A stretch of 64,000 bases of DNA from Actinomycetaceae bacterium. Its GTDB lineage: Bacteria; Actinomycetota; Actinomycetes; Actinomycetales; Actinomycetaceae. Below are positions 1-9,476 of this stretch, piece by piece. The first letter of the stretch is position 1; each line of letters begins with the position of its first letter. A program made the position numbers and the translations under genes. The DNA is taken from the NCBI GenBank assembly GCA_030540715.1, contig JAUNVQ010000007.1:41149-105148 (forward strand), read 5' to 3'. The notes under the pieces are model-generated. The model did not search any database and was not told the DNA's origin. It saw nothing but the letters and a program-made list of their open reading frames with translations.

Positions 1-761
1 TCACGATCAGTGGCCCCTGGAATAACATTGTTAATAAAGTCGTAGCACCACACGCCACCGTGATCAACAAAATAGGGGACGATGTCTCCGCCCATATCGT
101 GTCTGGAATCAGGGTTATCGGCATCAGCGTGAAGTGCATCAAGAAGAGCATCTGTGGTAAAGACGTAGTTGCCCATTGAAGCAAGAATCTTGTCGGGAGC
201 ATCGGGTAGTCCCTGACATGTTTCGGGTTTTTCTAAGAATCCTTTGACAACACCGCGCTCCTGGTCGATCACTCCAAAGGAGGACGACAGCTCGATTGGT
301 TGACGAATTCCGGCAACTGTACATGGCATTCCAGAGCGGATATGTTCATCCAGCATTTGTGAAAAATCCATGCGATAGATATTGTCGGCACCGATAATAA
401 CAAGGTAGTCCGGTCTTTCATCTTCAATTGTGTTGATAGATTGGTAGATGGCATCAGCTGAACCGCGATACCAGTGTTCACCAGTTCTTTGTTGAGCAGG
501 TACCGGCGTGACATAGTTACCCAGAAGGGTAGACATGCGCCAGGTTTTTGAAATATGGCGGTCTAGTGAGTGCGATTTGTACTGTGTCAATACAACAACA
601 TGAAGATAGCCTGAGTTCACAAGATTTGACAGGGCAAAATCGATCAGACGAAAATGTCCACCAAATGGAACTGCAGGTTTGGCACGGTCAAGGGTCAATG
701 GCATCAGGCGGGTGCCAGCTCCGCCGGCCAGGACTATAGCTAATACTCGTGGTTTATTCAT
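1..761 (-). CDS. glgC: Glucose-1-phosphate adenylyltransferase, 3' end outside window
   Basis: Makes ADP-glucose from glucose-1-phosphate and ATP, the donor for glycogen and maltose-1-phosphate synthesis in the cytosol. Reading leftward from ATG at 761, 253 codons are open to the window edge. The protein starts [14 protein letters not shown] and carries the nucleotidyltransferase signature [11 protein letters not shown] (about residues 13-23), then [10 protein letters not shown] with the regulatory/substrate lysine, and the acidic metal-binding stretch GADNIYRMD. It is divergent from glgA across 95 bp, the usual actinobacterial arrangement. No clear Shine-Dalgarno precedes the ATG. The missing C-terminal part should hold the left-handed beta-helix. 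The family assignment is firm; completeness cannot be judged. Confidence 0.95.
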   Translation of the reverse strand, partial: MNKPRVLAIVLAGGAGTRLMPLTLDRAKPAVPFGGHFRLIDFALSNLVNSGYLHVVVLTQYKSHSLDRHISKTWRMSTLLGNYVTPVPAQQRTGEHWYRGSADAIYQSINTIEDERPDYLVIIGADNIYRMDFSQMLDEHIRSGMPCTVAGIRQPIELSSSFGVIDQERGVVKGFLEKPETCQGLPDAPDKILASMGNYVFTTDALLDALHADADNPDSRHDMGGDIVPYFVDHGGVWCYDFINNVIPGATDR

Positions 762-856
762 ACTAAATAGGATATGTGAAATGGCGCACGATTACTTTAA
801 TTTGGCTAAGATCAAAGGGAAGAAGTTATGAATCTCGCTGTAACGGAGAAGTAAAA

Positions 857-2080
857 ATGAGAGTTGACTTGATTACCCGTGAATATCCTCCCTTTGTTTA
901 CGGTGGTGCAGGCGTTCATGTGACCGAGTTGGCAAAAGTTTTGCGACCTCGGGTTGATGAAGTACATGTCCATGCTTTTGATGGAACTCGCAATCCACAA
1001 GATATTGCAAATGCTGGACACGTGTACGGATATGATTATCCGCAAAATCTCAGCAAGGCTAATGGGGCGCTGAAAACACTTGGCCTTGATGTTGAGATTG
1101 TGCAGCGCGTTGATGGAGCCGATATAGTCCATTCGCACACGTGGTATGCGAATATGGCTGGACATCTGGCTCAGATTCTTTACGACATTCCTCACGTGAT
1201 TTCTGCGCATTCCCTTGAACCTTTGCGTCCATGGAAGGCAGAACAACTTGGGGGAGGGTACAGGTTATCAAGCTGGATGGAAAAAACGGCATACGAGGAC
1301 GCTGCGGCTATTGTGGCAGTATCCTATGCAATGCGCGACGATATTCTACGCTGCTATCCTGGCATTGACCCTGATAAGGTGAAAGTCATTCACAACGGAA
1401 TTGATCTTGATGACTGGTCAGTAGTTGATGATGACGAGGCAGTAAAGGCGACACTGAAGAAATACGGTATCGATCCTCATCGACCAACAGCTGTGTTTGT
1501 AGGACGTATTACGCGGCAAAAGGGATTGCCGCACCTGTTGCGTGCATTGCAGACAATGCCAAAGGATGCTCAAATGGTACTGTGTGCGGGAGCACCTGAT
1601 ACAGAAGAAATTATGACCGAGGTTACCCAACTTGTTGACCAGCTTCGTTCGACCAGAAGTACTGATGGCATTATATGGATTTCAGAGATGCTGCCTCATG
1701 AAGAAGTTGTTCATATTCTTCAAGCGGCTACACTCTTTGTTACACCATCTATCTACGAGCCACTTGGTATTGTTAATTTAGAGGCCATGGCTATGGGATT
1801 ACCTGTTGTTGGTACCAATACGGGCGGTATCCCAGATTGCATTGTGGATGAAGAAACTGGTTTGCTTGTCCCCATTGAACAAAAAGATGATGGATCGGGA
1901 ACGCCTCTTGACGCTCAAGCATTTGAAGCAGATATGGGGCAACGTATTAACGCCCTGTTAAATAATCCTGAAAAAGCACGTGAGATGGGCAAGGCAGGCC
2001 GTAAACGTGTTGAAGACCAGTTTACGTGGTCACGAATTGGCGATGAGGTAGTAGAATTGTATCAAACAATGCTTGAGTAG
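857..2080 (+). CDS. glgA: Glycogen synthase / alpha-maltose-1-phosphate synthase (GlgA/GlgM type)
   Basis: ADP-glucose-dependent glycosyltransferase of 407 aa. The N-terminal Rossmann domain starts MRVDLITREYPPFVYGGAGV, with the glycine-rich GGAGVHV donor/acceptor loop. The C-terminal domain has the retaining-transferase EX7E motif (EPLGIVNLEA, near residue 301) and GTNTGGIPD. It is shorter than the enterobacterial GT5 enzyme and matches the actinobacterial enzyme shown in mycobacteria to make maltose-1-phosphate; which product is made here is inference. The ATG at 857 is preferred over upstream in-frame starts because it follows GGAGAAG at good spacing and gives the family N-terminus. Divergent from glgC; an ABC ATPase follows after 12 bp. 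Confidence 0.93.
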   Translation: MRVDLITREYPPFVYGGAGVHVTELAKVLRPRVDEVHVHAFDGTRNPQDIANAGHVYGYDYPQNLSKANGALKTLGLDVEIVQRVDGADIVHSHTWYANMAGHLAQILYDIPHVISAHSLEPLRPWKAEQLGGGYRLSSWMEKTAYEDAAAIVAVSYAMRDDILRCYPGIDPDKVKVIHNGIDLDDWSVVDDDEAVKATLKKYGIDPHRPTAVFVGRITRQKGLPHLLRALQTMPKDAQMVLCAGAPDTEEIMTEVTQLVDQLRSTRSTDGIIWISEMLPHEEVVHILQAATLFVTPSIYEPLGIVNLEAMAMGLPVVGTNTGGIPDCIVDEETGLLVPIEQKDDGSGTPLDAQAFEADMGQRINALLNNPEKAREMGKAGRKRVEDQFTWSRIGDEVVELYQTMLE

Positions 2081-2092
2081 AAAGGTGAAGCT

Positions 2093-2881
2093 GTGCAGCC
2101 ACTGATTCGATGTGACAACGTGAGTTTTATTCGAGGCGGCAATGTCATTTTAGACGGCGTTAGTTTTGAGGCTCATCACGGTCAACACTGGGCAATTCTT
2201 GGGCCTAATGGCGCTGGAAAAACCACCCTTATCTCGATTCTTGCTGCACGTCAATTTCCTTCTTCAGGGCATGTTGAACTATTAGGTACATCGTTAGGAA
2301 AGGTTGAGATAGCCGATCTACATGCACAAATTGGCTTGTGTTCTTCGTCTGTCTTGGCACGAATACCGCATATGGAAACACTTGAAGAAGTTGTGCTTAA
2401 TGCTTCTTACGGTGTATTAGCGGGTGGGAAAAACCAAGTGTTTGATGATGAAGATCGTCAACGTGCCAATAATCTGATGAACGTATTTGGCGTTCAGCAT
2501 TTAGCGGCGCGTCCCATTGTGACTTTATCGGATGGAGAGCGACAAAGAATGATGATGTGTCGAGCATTAATGGCCGATCCTGAAATCATGATTTTGGATG
2601 AACCAGCAGCTGGCGTGGATTTAGGTGCGCGTGAAGAACTCATGGCGGCGCTGAGTGAACTAGCAAAGGACGAGCGTTCACCCATGATGTTGCTTGTAAC
2701 TCATCATGTGGAGGAGATACCCCAAGCCTTTACCCATGCTATGCTGATAAATCACGGTCGCATCGCCTACGCTGGTGAAATCGAGCAGGTGATGACGTCA
2801 CAACACTTATCCGATGTTTTCGAACTTCCGCTACAACTGGGCGTCGATCGCGGACGTTACAGCGCATTTGCGCACTTATAA
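2093..2881 (+). CDS. ABC transporter ATP-binding protein (YlmA/ModF-like)
   Basis: A single ATP-binding cassette of 262 aa. Walker A GPNGAGKTT lies at residues 37-45, the signature LSDGERQR near 145 and Walker B IMILDEP near 165-171, followed by AAGVD and the switch histidine in VTHHVEE. Start is GTG at 2093 after AAAGGTGAAG. It lies 12 bp after glgA and 12 bp before the NfeD gene, so it is probably cotranscribed. No permease is adjacent, so it may be a soluble ABC protein or serve a distant membrane partner. The substrate cannot be read from the sequence. The class is certain, the role is unknown. Confidence 0.85.
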   Translation: MQPLIRCDNVSFIRGGNVILDGVSFEAHHGQHWAILGPNGAGKTTLISILAARQFPSSGHVELLGTSLGKVEIADLHAQIGLCSSSVLARIPHMETLEEVVLNASYGVLAGGKNQVFDDEDRQRANNLMNVFGVQHLAARPIVTLSDGERQRMMMCRALMADPEIMILDEPAAGVDLGAREELMAALSELAKDERSPMMLLVTHHVEEIPQAFTHAMLINHGRIAYAGEIEQVMTSQHLSDVFELPLQLGVDRGRYSAFAHL

Positions 2882-2893
2882 AGGAGCTAAACA

Positions 2894-3361
2894 ATGGGCT
2901 GGGTAACGTTTTTTATTTGGTTGATTATCGCTGTATGCTGTATTTTTATTGAACTGATAGGCACGGATTTTGTGTTTTTGATGTTGGCTGGAGGTGCCAT
3001 TGGGGGAGCTGTAATCGGATTATTTTTCCCCTCGTCTTTGCTGGCACAAGTCCTTGTAGGTGCGGTTGTTGCCGTTGTCCTTTTGCTGGTGCTACGTCCA
3101 GTCATTAAACGTCATCTTATAAAAGATCTGCCTGCAGAAAAAATGAATATCGATGCTGTTGTTGGAAAACGGTGCCGCATTGTGACGCCCGTAAATCGTG
3201 ACAGCGGACTTGTCTATCTTAACGGAAGCCAATGGAGCGCACGTACCGATACAAGCGATATCTTGCCTGTAGGCGAGTATGCCTATGTGGACTATGTGGA
3301 TGGTGCAACGGTGGTGGTTGTACGTGAGCTTTCTCAACACATCACATGTAGGAAAAAATAA
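2894..3361 (+). CDS. NfeD-family membrane protein
   Basis: A 155-aa protein with a hydrophobic N-terminal half (about residues 4-70, two to three membrane helices with a glycine-rich stretch LAGGAIGGAVIG) and a C-terminal soluble domain fitting the small OB-fold of NfeD proteins. These typically pair with SPFH proteins, and one follows here 49 bp downstream. An AAGGAGC site sits 8-9 bases before ATG. The known family role is assembly or turnover of membrane microdomains; a specific function is not deducible. The pairing with an SPFH protein supports the call. Confidence 0.8.
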   Translation: MGWVTFFIWLIIAVCCIFIELIGTDFVFLMLAGGAIGGAVIGLFFPSSLLAQVLVGAVVAVVLLLVLRPVIKRHLIKDLPAEKMNIDAVVGKRCRIVTPVNRDSGLVYLNGSQWSARTDTSDILPVGEYAYVDYVDGATVVVVRELSQHITCRKK

Positions 3362-3410
3362 GAGTTTTTACGACGAATAGAATTAAGATTACCGACAACG
3401 AAAGATAACT

Positions 3411-4301
3411 ATGGAGACCTCACTGATTATCACAGTATTTGCACTTTTCCTGCTCTTCCTCGTGATTTATTTCCTTGTTCGTATGATCCGTATAGTGCCC
3501 CAATCTCAAACACTGGTAGTGGAGCGTCTAGGAAAGTATTTAAAAACGCTTGATGCTGGCCTGCATCTTATTATCCCGGTAATAGACCGCGTGCGTGCCC
3601 GTGTTGATATGCGTGAACAAGTAGTGCCGTTTCGCCCTCAACCAGTTATTACAGAGGACAACGTAGTAGTGTCAATCGACACTGTTATCTACTATCAGGT
3701 GACGGACCCGCGCAGGGCGACATATGAAATCGCTGACTATATTGTTGCTATTGAACAGCTTACAGTTACGACGCTGCGTAATGTGATAGGTACGATGGAT
3801 CTGGAACAAACATTGACATCGCGTGACCAGATAAACGGTCAGCTGCGCGGTGTTCTTGACCAGGCAACTGGGCAGTGGGGAATCCGCGTGAATCGTGTGG
3901 AGTTGAAAGCTATTGATCCGCCGCCATCAATTCAAAAGGCGATGGAACAGCAGATGCGTGCTGAACGTGACAAACGCGCAGCGATTTTAACGGCACAAGG
4001 AGTCCGTGAATCCGAAATTTTGCGTGCTGAAGGTGAAAAACAGGCCGAGATTTTACAAGCTGAGGGTGATGCAAAGGCCGCTGTCACGCGTGCAGAAGGC
4101 GAAGCTGAAGCAATTCGCCAAGTGTTTCAGTCCATTCACGCGAACAATGCCGATCCTCAGCTCCTTGCCTACAAGTATGTAGAGATGCTTCCTGAGCTTG
4201 CCAATGGGGAAGGCTCGAAAGTATTTGTAATCCCTGGAGAGCTTTCCACAGCATTGCAACACATAACTGAAGGATTCCGGGGGAATAATGGCCTATCTTA
4301 G
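3411..4301 (+). CDS. SPFH/band 7 (stomatin-like) membrane protein
   Basis: A 296-aa protein with one N-terminal membrane helix (about residues 5-24), then RMIRIVPQSQTLVVERLGKY typical of the stomatin/paraslipin start of the SPFH domain. The second half is a charged coiled coil with repeated EGEKQAEILQAEGDAKA-type segments. It probably oligomerises in membrane microdomains with the NfeD protein upstream; this is family knowledge. No strong ribosome-binding site precedes the ATG at 3411. Its 3' end overlaps the glutamine synthetase start by 14 bases, suggesting translational coupling. Confidence 0.88.
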   Translation: METSLIITVFALFLLFLVIYFLVRMIRIVPQSQTLVVERLGKYLKTLDAGLHLIIPVIDRVRARVDMREQVVPFRPQPVITEDNVVVSIDTVIYYQVTDPRRATYEIADYIVAIEQLTVTTLRNVIGTMDLEQTLTSRDQINGQLRGVLDQATGQWGIRVNRVELKAIDPPPSIQKAMEQQMRAERDKRAAILTAQGVRESEILRAEGEKQAEILQAEGDAKAAVTRAEGEAEAIRQVFQSIHANNADPQLLAYKYVEMLPELANGEGSKVFVIPGELSTALQHITEGFRGNNGLS

Positions 4302-5634
4302 TCAAGTACAAGAAGATGTTTTACGCCAGATTGCAGAAAAAGATGTTCGCTTTGTGCGGCTCTGGTTTTCTGATGTGCTTGGACGCATTAAATCTGTTGC
4401 CATTGATCCCGCAGAATTGGAGCACGCATTTTTAGAAGGCATTGGCTTTGACGGTTCCTCGATTGAAGGTTTTACCAGGGTCTATGAGTCAGATATGCTG
4501 CTTTATCCTGATCCGGCCACCTTCCAGCTTTTGCCATGGCGAAGCGATGATGAAGCGGTATGCCGCCTTTTTTGCGACGTGCATTTACCTGATGATACGC
4601 CTGCACCGTCTGATCCGCGTTTTGTGTTGGAAAAACAGTTAGAACGAGCAAAAGACTTGGGTTTTCGTTTTCATGTGCACCCTGAAATTGAGTTCTATCT
4701 GTTTCGCCCTCGAAAAGACAAACGTGACCCATTGGTGCCAGTTGACTATGCCGGATATTTTGACCATGTGCCGCGCGGAGGAAACAATAATTTTCGCCGC
4801 CGAGCCGTTGAACACTTAGAGCGTATGGGTATTTCGGTAGAGTTTTCACATCATGAGGGCGGGCCTGGGCAAAACGAGATCGATCTTCGTGAAACAGATG
4901 CCTTGAGCGCTGCTGACAACATCTTGACATTTCGGACAGTTGTCCAAGAAATAGCGCTTCAAGAAGGTATGGTAGCAACATTTATGCCGAAGCCTCTTTC
5001 CGATGCACCAGGTAATGGGATGCACACTCATATGTCACTTTTTGAGGGCGACACGAACGCTTTCCACGACCCCTCTGGTCAATATCAATTATCCCGTACA
5101 GCCAGACGTTTTACTGCAGGACTTCTGCGTCATGCCCACGAGTTTTCAGCTATCACAAATCAGCATGTCAACTCGTATAAGCGCCTGTGGGGTGGCGGGG
5201 AAGCACCGCCCTATATTTGTTGGGGACACAATAATTCTTCGGCACTGATTCGCGTGCCGCTTCATAAACCAGATAAGCCACGTGCAACACGTATTGAATA
5301 CCGTGGTATTGATTCTGCGGCTAACCCCTACTTGGCTTTCGCGGCATTTTTAGCGGCAGGCTTGAAGGGGATTGAAGATGGCTATGATTTAGAAGATGAG
5401 ACAGAAGAAAATGTGTGGGAGCTGACCTCGCGTGAACGTAAGGCTCTCAATATCGAACCCCTGCCACAAAATCTAACGGAAGCATGCGGGTATTTGCGTT
5501 CCTCTGAACTGATGGCTCACACTCTGGGTGAACAGGTGTTTGACTATGTTTTACGGAACAAAGAACGTGAATGGCGTGAATATCGTTCACAGGTGACACC
5601 TTTAGAAGTTGATTCCTTGCTGACCCTATATTAG
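4288..5634 (+). CDS. glnA: Glutamine synthetase type I, GlnA2-like (non-adenylylated class)
   Basis: Glutamate plus ammonia plus ATP to glutamine, in a cytosolic dodecamer. The 448 aa include the beta-grasp N-domain with FDGSSIEGF (about residues 52-60), the ammonium/metal site HPEIEFYLF, the ATP-binding loop NQHVNSYKRL and the glutamate-binding RIEYR. Length and internal motifs match actinobacterial GlnA2 rather than the longer GlnA1. At the position of the adenylylatable Tyr (NLYDL in GlnA1) it reads NVWEL, so the modification site is missing. It overlaps the SPFH gene upstream and is followed directly by glnE, an order also seen in mycobacteria. The assignment is firm; sub-class is by motif. 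Confidence 0.93.
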   Translation: MAYLSQVQEDVLRQIAEKDVRFVRLWFSDVLGRIKSVAIDPAELEHAFLEGIGFDGSSIEGFTRVYESDMLLYPDPATFQLLPWRSDDEAVCRLFCDVHLPDDTPAPSDPRFVLEKQLERAKDLGFRFHVHPEIEFYLFRPRKDKRDPLVPVDYAGYFDHVPRGGNNNFRRRAVEHLERMGISVEFSHHEGGPGQNEIDLRETDALSAADNILTFRTVVQEIALQEGMVATFMPKPLSDAPGNGMHTHMSLFEGDTNAFHDPSGQYQLSRTARRFTAGLLRHAHEFSAITNQHVNSYKRLWGGGEAPPYICWGHNNSSALIRVPLHKPDKPRATRIEYRGIDSAANPYLAFAAFLAAGLKGIEDGYDLEDETEENVWELTSRERKALNIEPLPQNLTEACGYLRSSELMAHTLGEQVFDYVLRNKEREWREYRSQVTPLEVDSLLTLY

Positions 5635-5658
5635 GTGACGCTGTGGAAGGATCGTTTC

Positions 5659-8600
5659 ATGGCGCGCATACACGGTATTGCAAATGAGCTTCGCAAAGCG
5701 GGAGTACATCAGGTTCGGCGAGCCCAACCATGGTTTGACTATGGCGGCCCGCTGGAGTGGTTGAGCCACCGTAGCGATTTTTTTACCGCGCTGCGCTACT
5801 GTGCGGACCCGGATATGGCATTGCTGACACTTGTGCGCCTTGGTGAAACTTTGCAGGATAGTCAGGCAAGCAATCTGCTTAATCAGTGCCGCCATTGGGA
5901 ACATCTTCTGGCGGTGATGGGGGCATCACAAACCCTGGGTGAATACTTGGTAACCCATCCACATCTTATTGCGTCGGTGTGTGATAGCAGCGATACCCAG
6001 GCCTGGGTGACACCGCTTGATGGGCCCTCTCACACTTTTCCTTTGCTTTATGATGAATATCGAAGTGACGAGGAACGCCAAGCTGTTGACCAGTGGTCGA
6101 CGACATTACCATCTTTTGACAAGATAACAACCAGTGATGAACTACGTCAATGCTACCGTTCAGTGCTTATGCAGATTGCGCGCGATGATTTAGCATCACC
6201 ACAACCCTGCGGGCTTGTTTCGGTGATTGGACGCAAACTATCGGCCCTGGCAGATGCAACATTGAGGGCTGCATTGCGGATGGCCCGCACAATGTGTGAC
6301 CCAGACTCAACAGTAAAATTTGCGATTATTGCAATGGGGAAAACGGGAGCGCAAGAACTGAACTATATCTCGGACATCGATGTCATGTATGTGGTAGAGC
6401 CACGTGGTTCCACCACTGAAGAAGACGCGGTGAAGAAAGGAAGCTTGATTGCGGTTGAGCTGCAGCGACTTTGTAGCCAACCGGGTGTAGAGGCACCCTT
6501 ATGGCCTATCGACACGGCACTGCGCCCTGAAGGAAAAGATGGGGCCTTAGTGCGTACACTTCAGTCCTACCACACCTATTATTCTCAGTGGGCAAAAAGC
6601 TGGGAGTTTCAGGCACTGTTGAAGGCTCGCTATGTTGGAGGTGATCGTGAACTTGGGAAAAAGTTTATTGATACTATTAGTGAGTTTGTGTGGAATGCAG
6701 GATCTCGTGATGACTTCGTTGATGATGCTCGTCATATGCGTGTGCGCGTGGAAGAAAACATTCCTCGACGCCACCGTCAACGCCAGTTAAAACTGGGGCC
6801 AGGTGGTTTACGTGATGTGGAATTTAGTGTTCAATTATTGCAGCTTGTTCACGGACGCCTTGATTCTAGCTTACGTGTAGCCAATACCTTCGAAGCGATA
6901 GATTCCCTGGTTCAAGGCGGCTATATTTCACGTGATACTGGGCGCTATCTTAGTGGCTACTATCGGTTTTTACGTTTGTGCGAACACCGAGTTCAGCTCT
7001 ACCGTATGAAACGCACCCATATGATTCCTCATCGTGATGATGACTTGCGCCGTCTTGCGCGTTGTCTGCATATACCGGGTGTGGGCGATGCTGCGGAATT
7101 TCTACAGTTGTGGGATGATGTCCGTCAAAAAGTACGAAGTTTACATAGCGACCTGTTTTATCGTCCGCTACTTCCTGCAACAGCCCAGCTGTCACCTCTT
7201 GATGTGTCGCTCACTCCGCAAGCCCAGCAGGCACGGCTCACATTTATTGGTTACCGTGATCCGCTTCGTGCAATTGAACATATTTCGGCGTTAAGTGAAG
7301 GAATGTCACGGCGTGCCCAGATACAACGTCACTTGCTGCCTGTGCTTTTAGGATGGTTTGCTGATGGGCCCAGTCCTGATGAGGGGCTATTGTCTTTTCG
7401 TCGTTTAAGCGAGGCTGTTGGCTCTGAACACTGGTATATGGCTTTGCTACGCGATTCCCGTGTAGTGGCGAGGCGTCTAGCCGATCTGTTGTCTACCTCG
7501 CGCTATGTAGCCGATGCTTTGGAACATTTACCCCATAGTGTGCGTTGGCTTGATGATGATGAGGCTTTGAATCCGCGAACACCTGAACAACTCAACGCCG
7601 AGATCGATGCCATTATCTCGCGTCATGACAATGACACAGATGCCATCAGCAGGCTTGTGGCAATACGACGACGCGAAATGGTAAGAACTGCTTGCGGGGA
7701 TGTGCTTGACCAGGTGGACCCGTCACGTAGTGCCACAATGATTACTCCACTTAATGATGCCATTATGCGAGGTATGCTTGCGGTTGCGATGCGGCAAACA
7801 GATGCCGACCAGTTGGGCGTGACGTCACAGCAATGCCGTATCGCCATTATCGGTATGGGCCGCTATGGTGGCGAAGAATGTTCTTACTCATCTGATGCCG
7901 ATATTATGGTGGCCTATGAGGCACTGGATCCAACTGATGAGCAGGCAGTGGCGAAGTATGCGATTCAATGCGCTAAGCGTTTGGGGGAGTATGCTTCCCA
8001 GGCTCACGATCCTACATTTCGCTTGGCCATTGACATGGATTTGCGTCCTGAGGGGCGCCAGGGTGCTTTAGCGCGTTCGTTAGAGGGATACCGTTCCTAC
8101 TATGACACGTGGATGTCACCGTGGGAACGCCAGGCATTGCTGCGAGCCCGATTTGTGTGTGGTGATGCCGTACTGGGTCAATCAATGATGACAATGATTG
8201 ATGCTATTCGCTACGGTGGAAACTTGAGCCAGCGTGAAATACGCGAAATTCGGCGTCTGAAGGCACGTATGGAAAAGGAACGCCTGCCGCGTGGTGCCGA
8301 TCCTGCCTGGCACGTCAAACTTGGTACCGGTGGGTTAAGTGACGTTGAATGGTGTATCCAGTTTTTACAGTTAAAATATAGTTCAACTTACGAACAGTTA
8401 CGTACAGCCTCAACATTGACGGCGTTAAGCCAACTTCACAACGCTGGTTATATTGGTAGTGACGACGCTGATACTTTACGCCAATCTTGGCTATTGTGTT
8501 CGCGTATTCGTGCTGGTAACGTGTTGGCAAGTGGTCGCGTGCACGGTAAAAAACTTGATATGTTGCCCAGGTCGCCAGGTGATTTACGCCCACTAGCTCA

Positions 8601-8706
8601 ACTTTTGGGGTATAAATATGATCAGATACATGAATTAGAAGAACACTATCGCCGTGCTACACGGCGTGCACGTTCTGTCATGGAAAAACTATTTTACGAT
8701 GATTAA
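5659..8706 (+). CDS. glnE: Bifunctional glutamine synthetase adenylyltransferase/deadenylase
   Basis: Adds and removes AMP on the regulatory tyrosine of GlnA1-type glutamine synthetase according to nitrogen status. The 1015-aa protein has two nucleotidyltransferase domains. The N-terminal (deadenylase) one carries AIMGKTGAQELNYISDIDV and the C-terminal (adenylylase) one carries GMGRYGGEECSYSSDADI; both keep the GX..DxD acidic pair. LGPGGLRDVEF and LGTGGLSDVEW mark the linked helical domains. The ATG at 5659 is preferred over GTG 5635 because GGAAGGA lies 7 bases upstream. It follows glnA by 24 bp. Its tyrosine target is absent from the neighbouring enzyme, so its substrate should be another GlnA elsewhere. 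Confidence 0.95.
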   Translation: MARIHGIANELRKAGVHQVRRAQPWFDYGGPLEWLSHRSDFFTALRYCADPDMALLTLVRLGETLQDSQASNLLNQCRHWEHLLAVMGASQTLGEYLVTHPHLIASVCDSSDTQAWVTPLDGPSHTFPLLYDEYRSDEERQAVDQWSTTLPSFDKITTSDELRQCYRSVLMQIARDDLASPQPCGLVSVIGRKLSALADATLRAALRMARTMCDPDSTVKFAIIAMGKTGAQELNYISDIDVMYVVEPRGSTTEEDAVKKGSLIAVELQRLCSQPGVEAPLWPIDTALRPEGKDGALVRTLQSYHTYYSQWAKSWEFQALLKARYVGGDRELGKKFIDTISEFVWNAGSRDDFVDDARHMRVRVEENIPRRHRQRQLKLGPGGLRDVEFSVQLLQLVHGRLDSSLRVANTFEAIDSLVQGGYISRDTGRYLSGYYRFLRLCEHRVQLYRMKRTHMIPHRDDDLRRLARCLHIPGVGDAAEFLQLWDDVRQKVRSLHSDLFYRPLLPATAQLSPLDVSLTPQAQQARLTFIGYRDPLRAIEHISALSEGMSRRAQIQRHLLPVLLGWFADGPSPDEGLLSFRRLSEAVGSEHWYMALLRDSRVVARRLADLLSTSRYVADALEHLPHSVRWLDDDEALNPRTPEQLNAEIDAIISRHDNDTDAISRLVAIRRREMVRTACGDVLDQVDPSRSATMITPLNDAIMRGMLAVAMRQTDADQLGVTSQQCRIAIIGMGRYGGEECSYSSDADIMVAYEALDPTDEQAVAKYAIQCAKRLGEYASQAHDPTFRLAIDMDLRPEGRQGALARSLEGYRSYYDTWMSPWERQALLRARFVCGDAVLGQSMMTMIDAIRYGGNLSQREIREIRRLKARMEKERLPRGADPAWHVKLGTGGLSDVEWCIQFLQLKYSSTYEQLRTASTLTALSQLHNAGYIGSDDADTLRQSWLLCSRIRAGNVLASGRVHGKKLDMLPRSPGDLRPLAQLLGYKYDQIHELEEHYRRATRRARSVMEKLFYDD

Positions 8707-8718
8707 AAGGGGATTATT

Positions 8719-9423
8719 GTGCAGCTTATACTTGTGCGTCATGGCCAAACTGATTCCAATCTTACCGGTGCACTTGATACGGCCTATCCCGGTGCTTCCC
8801 TCAATGCAACTGGGCGAGCTCAGGCACGTGAGCTTGTAGAATCCTGGTTTGGGGCAGGTCTGCCGCGCCCTTCGGTCATTGCTTGTTCAGCATTGCAGAG
8901 GACGAAGCAGACGGCAACCCCTTTAGCGTCGCATTTTGGTTTAACAATTATTGAAGATGATGGCTTTCGAGAAATCAATGCTGGCAGCCTTGAAATGGCG
9001 ACCTCTCAGCAGGCTCAACTAGATTATCTTGAGGTTCTGGCTCAATGGGTTCAAGGTAATCTAGAAGCTCATCTGCCAGGAGCTCCCAATGGACACGAAG
9101 TACTTGAACGTTTTCATATGGCATTGGATCGTGTGATTAGCGACGCAAAGGCCTTTGATCCTCAACCAACTGTTGTGGTGGTATGCCACGGTGCGATTAT
9201 TCGTGCTTTTGCTGCCCATGAAACACCTGAGGTGACGTTACCATTGATTGCTCAGCATCCCTTACCTAATACGGCATGGGCTGTTTTAGAGGGGGAGCCG
9301 GGGCAATGGCATACACGTATTTGGGCGTGCGAACCCGTAGATTCGTGGAGTGTCGATCCGCATATGACACAGTGTCAGCCGTCATCAATGCTTTTGAAAA
9401 CACCGCATCTTGACGAAGAATAA
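8719..9423 (+). CDS. Histidine phosphatase (phosphoglycerate mutase-like) protein
   Basis: A 234-aa branch-1 histidine phosphatase. The catalytic motif VRHGQTDSN is at residues 6-14, the second histidine is in VVVCHGAIIRAF, and the acid is in the EINAGSLE stretch. Start is GTG at 8719 after AAAAGGGG. It sits 12 bp after glnE and is probably the last gene of this operon; the next gene is convergent. Substrates in the family range from phosphoglycerate to nucleotides and sugar phosphates, and nothing here decides between them. Confidence 0.85.
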   Translation: MQLILVRHGQTDSNLTGALDTAYPGASLNATGRAQARELVESWFGAGLPRPSVIACSALQRTKQTATPLASHFGLTIIEDDGFREINAGSLEMATSQQAQLDYLEVLAQWVQGNLEAHLPGAPNGHEVLERFHMALDRVISDAKAFDPQPTVVVVCHGAIIRAFAAHETPEVTLPLIAQHPLPNTAWAVLEGEPGQWHTRIWACEPVDSWSVDPHMTQCQPSSMLLKTPHLDEE

Positions 9424-9476
9424 CAAAGATATTCTTACTATCAAGTCAATCAGTAGTGGGGCGTTATTTTGTCTCG

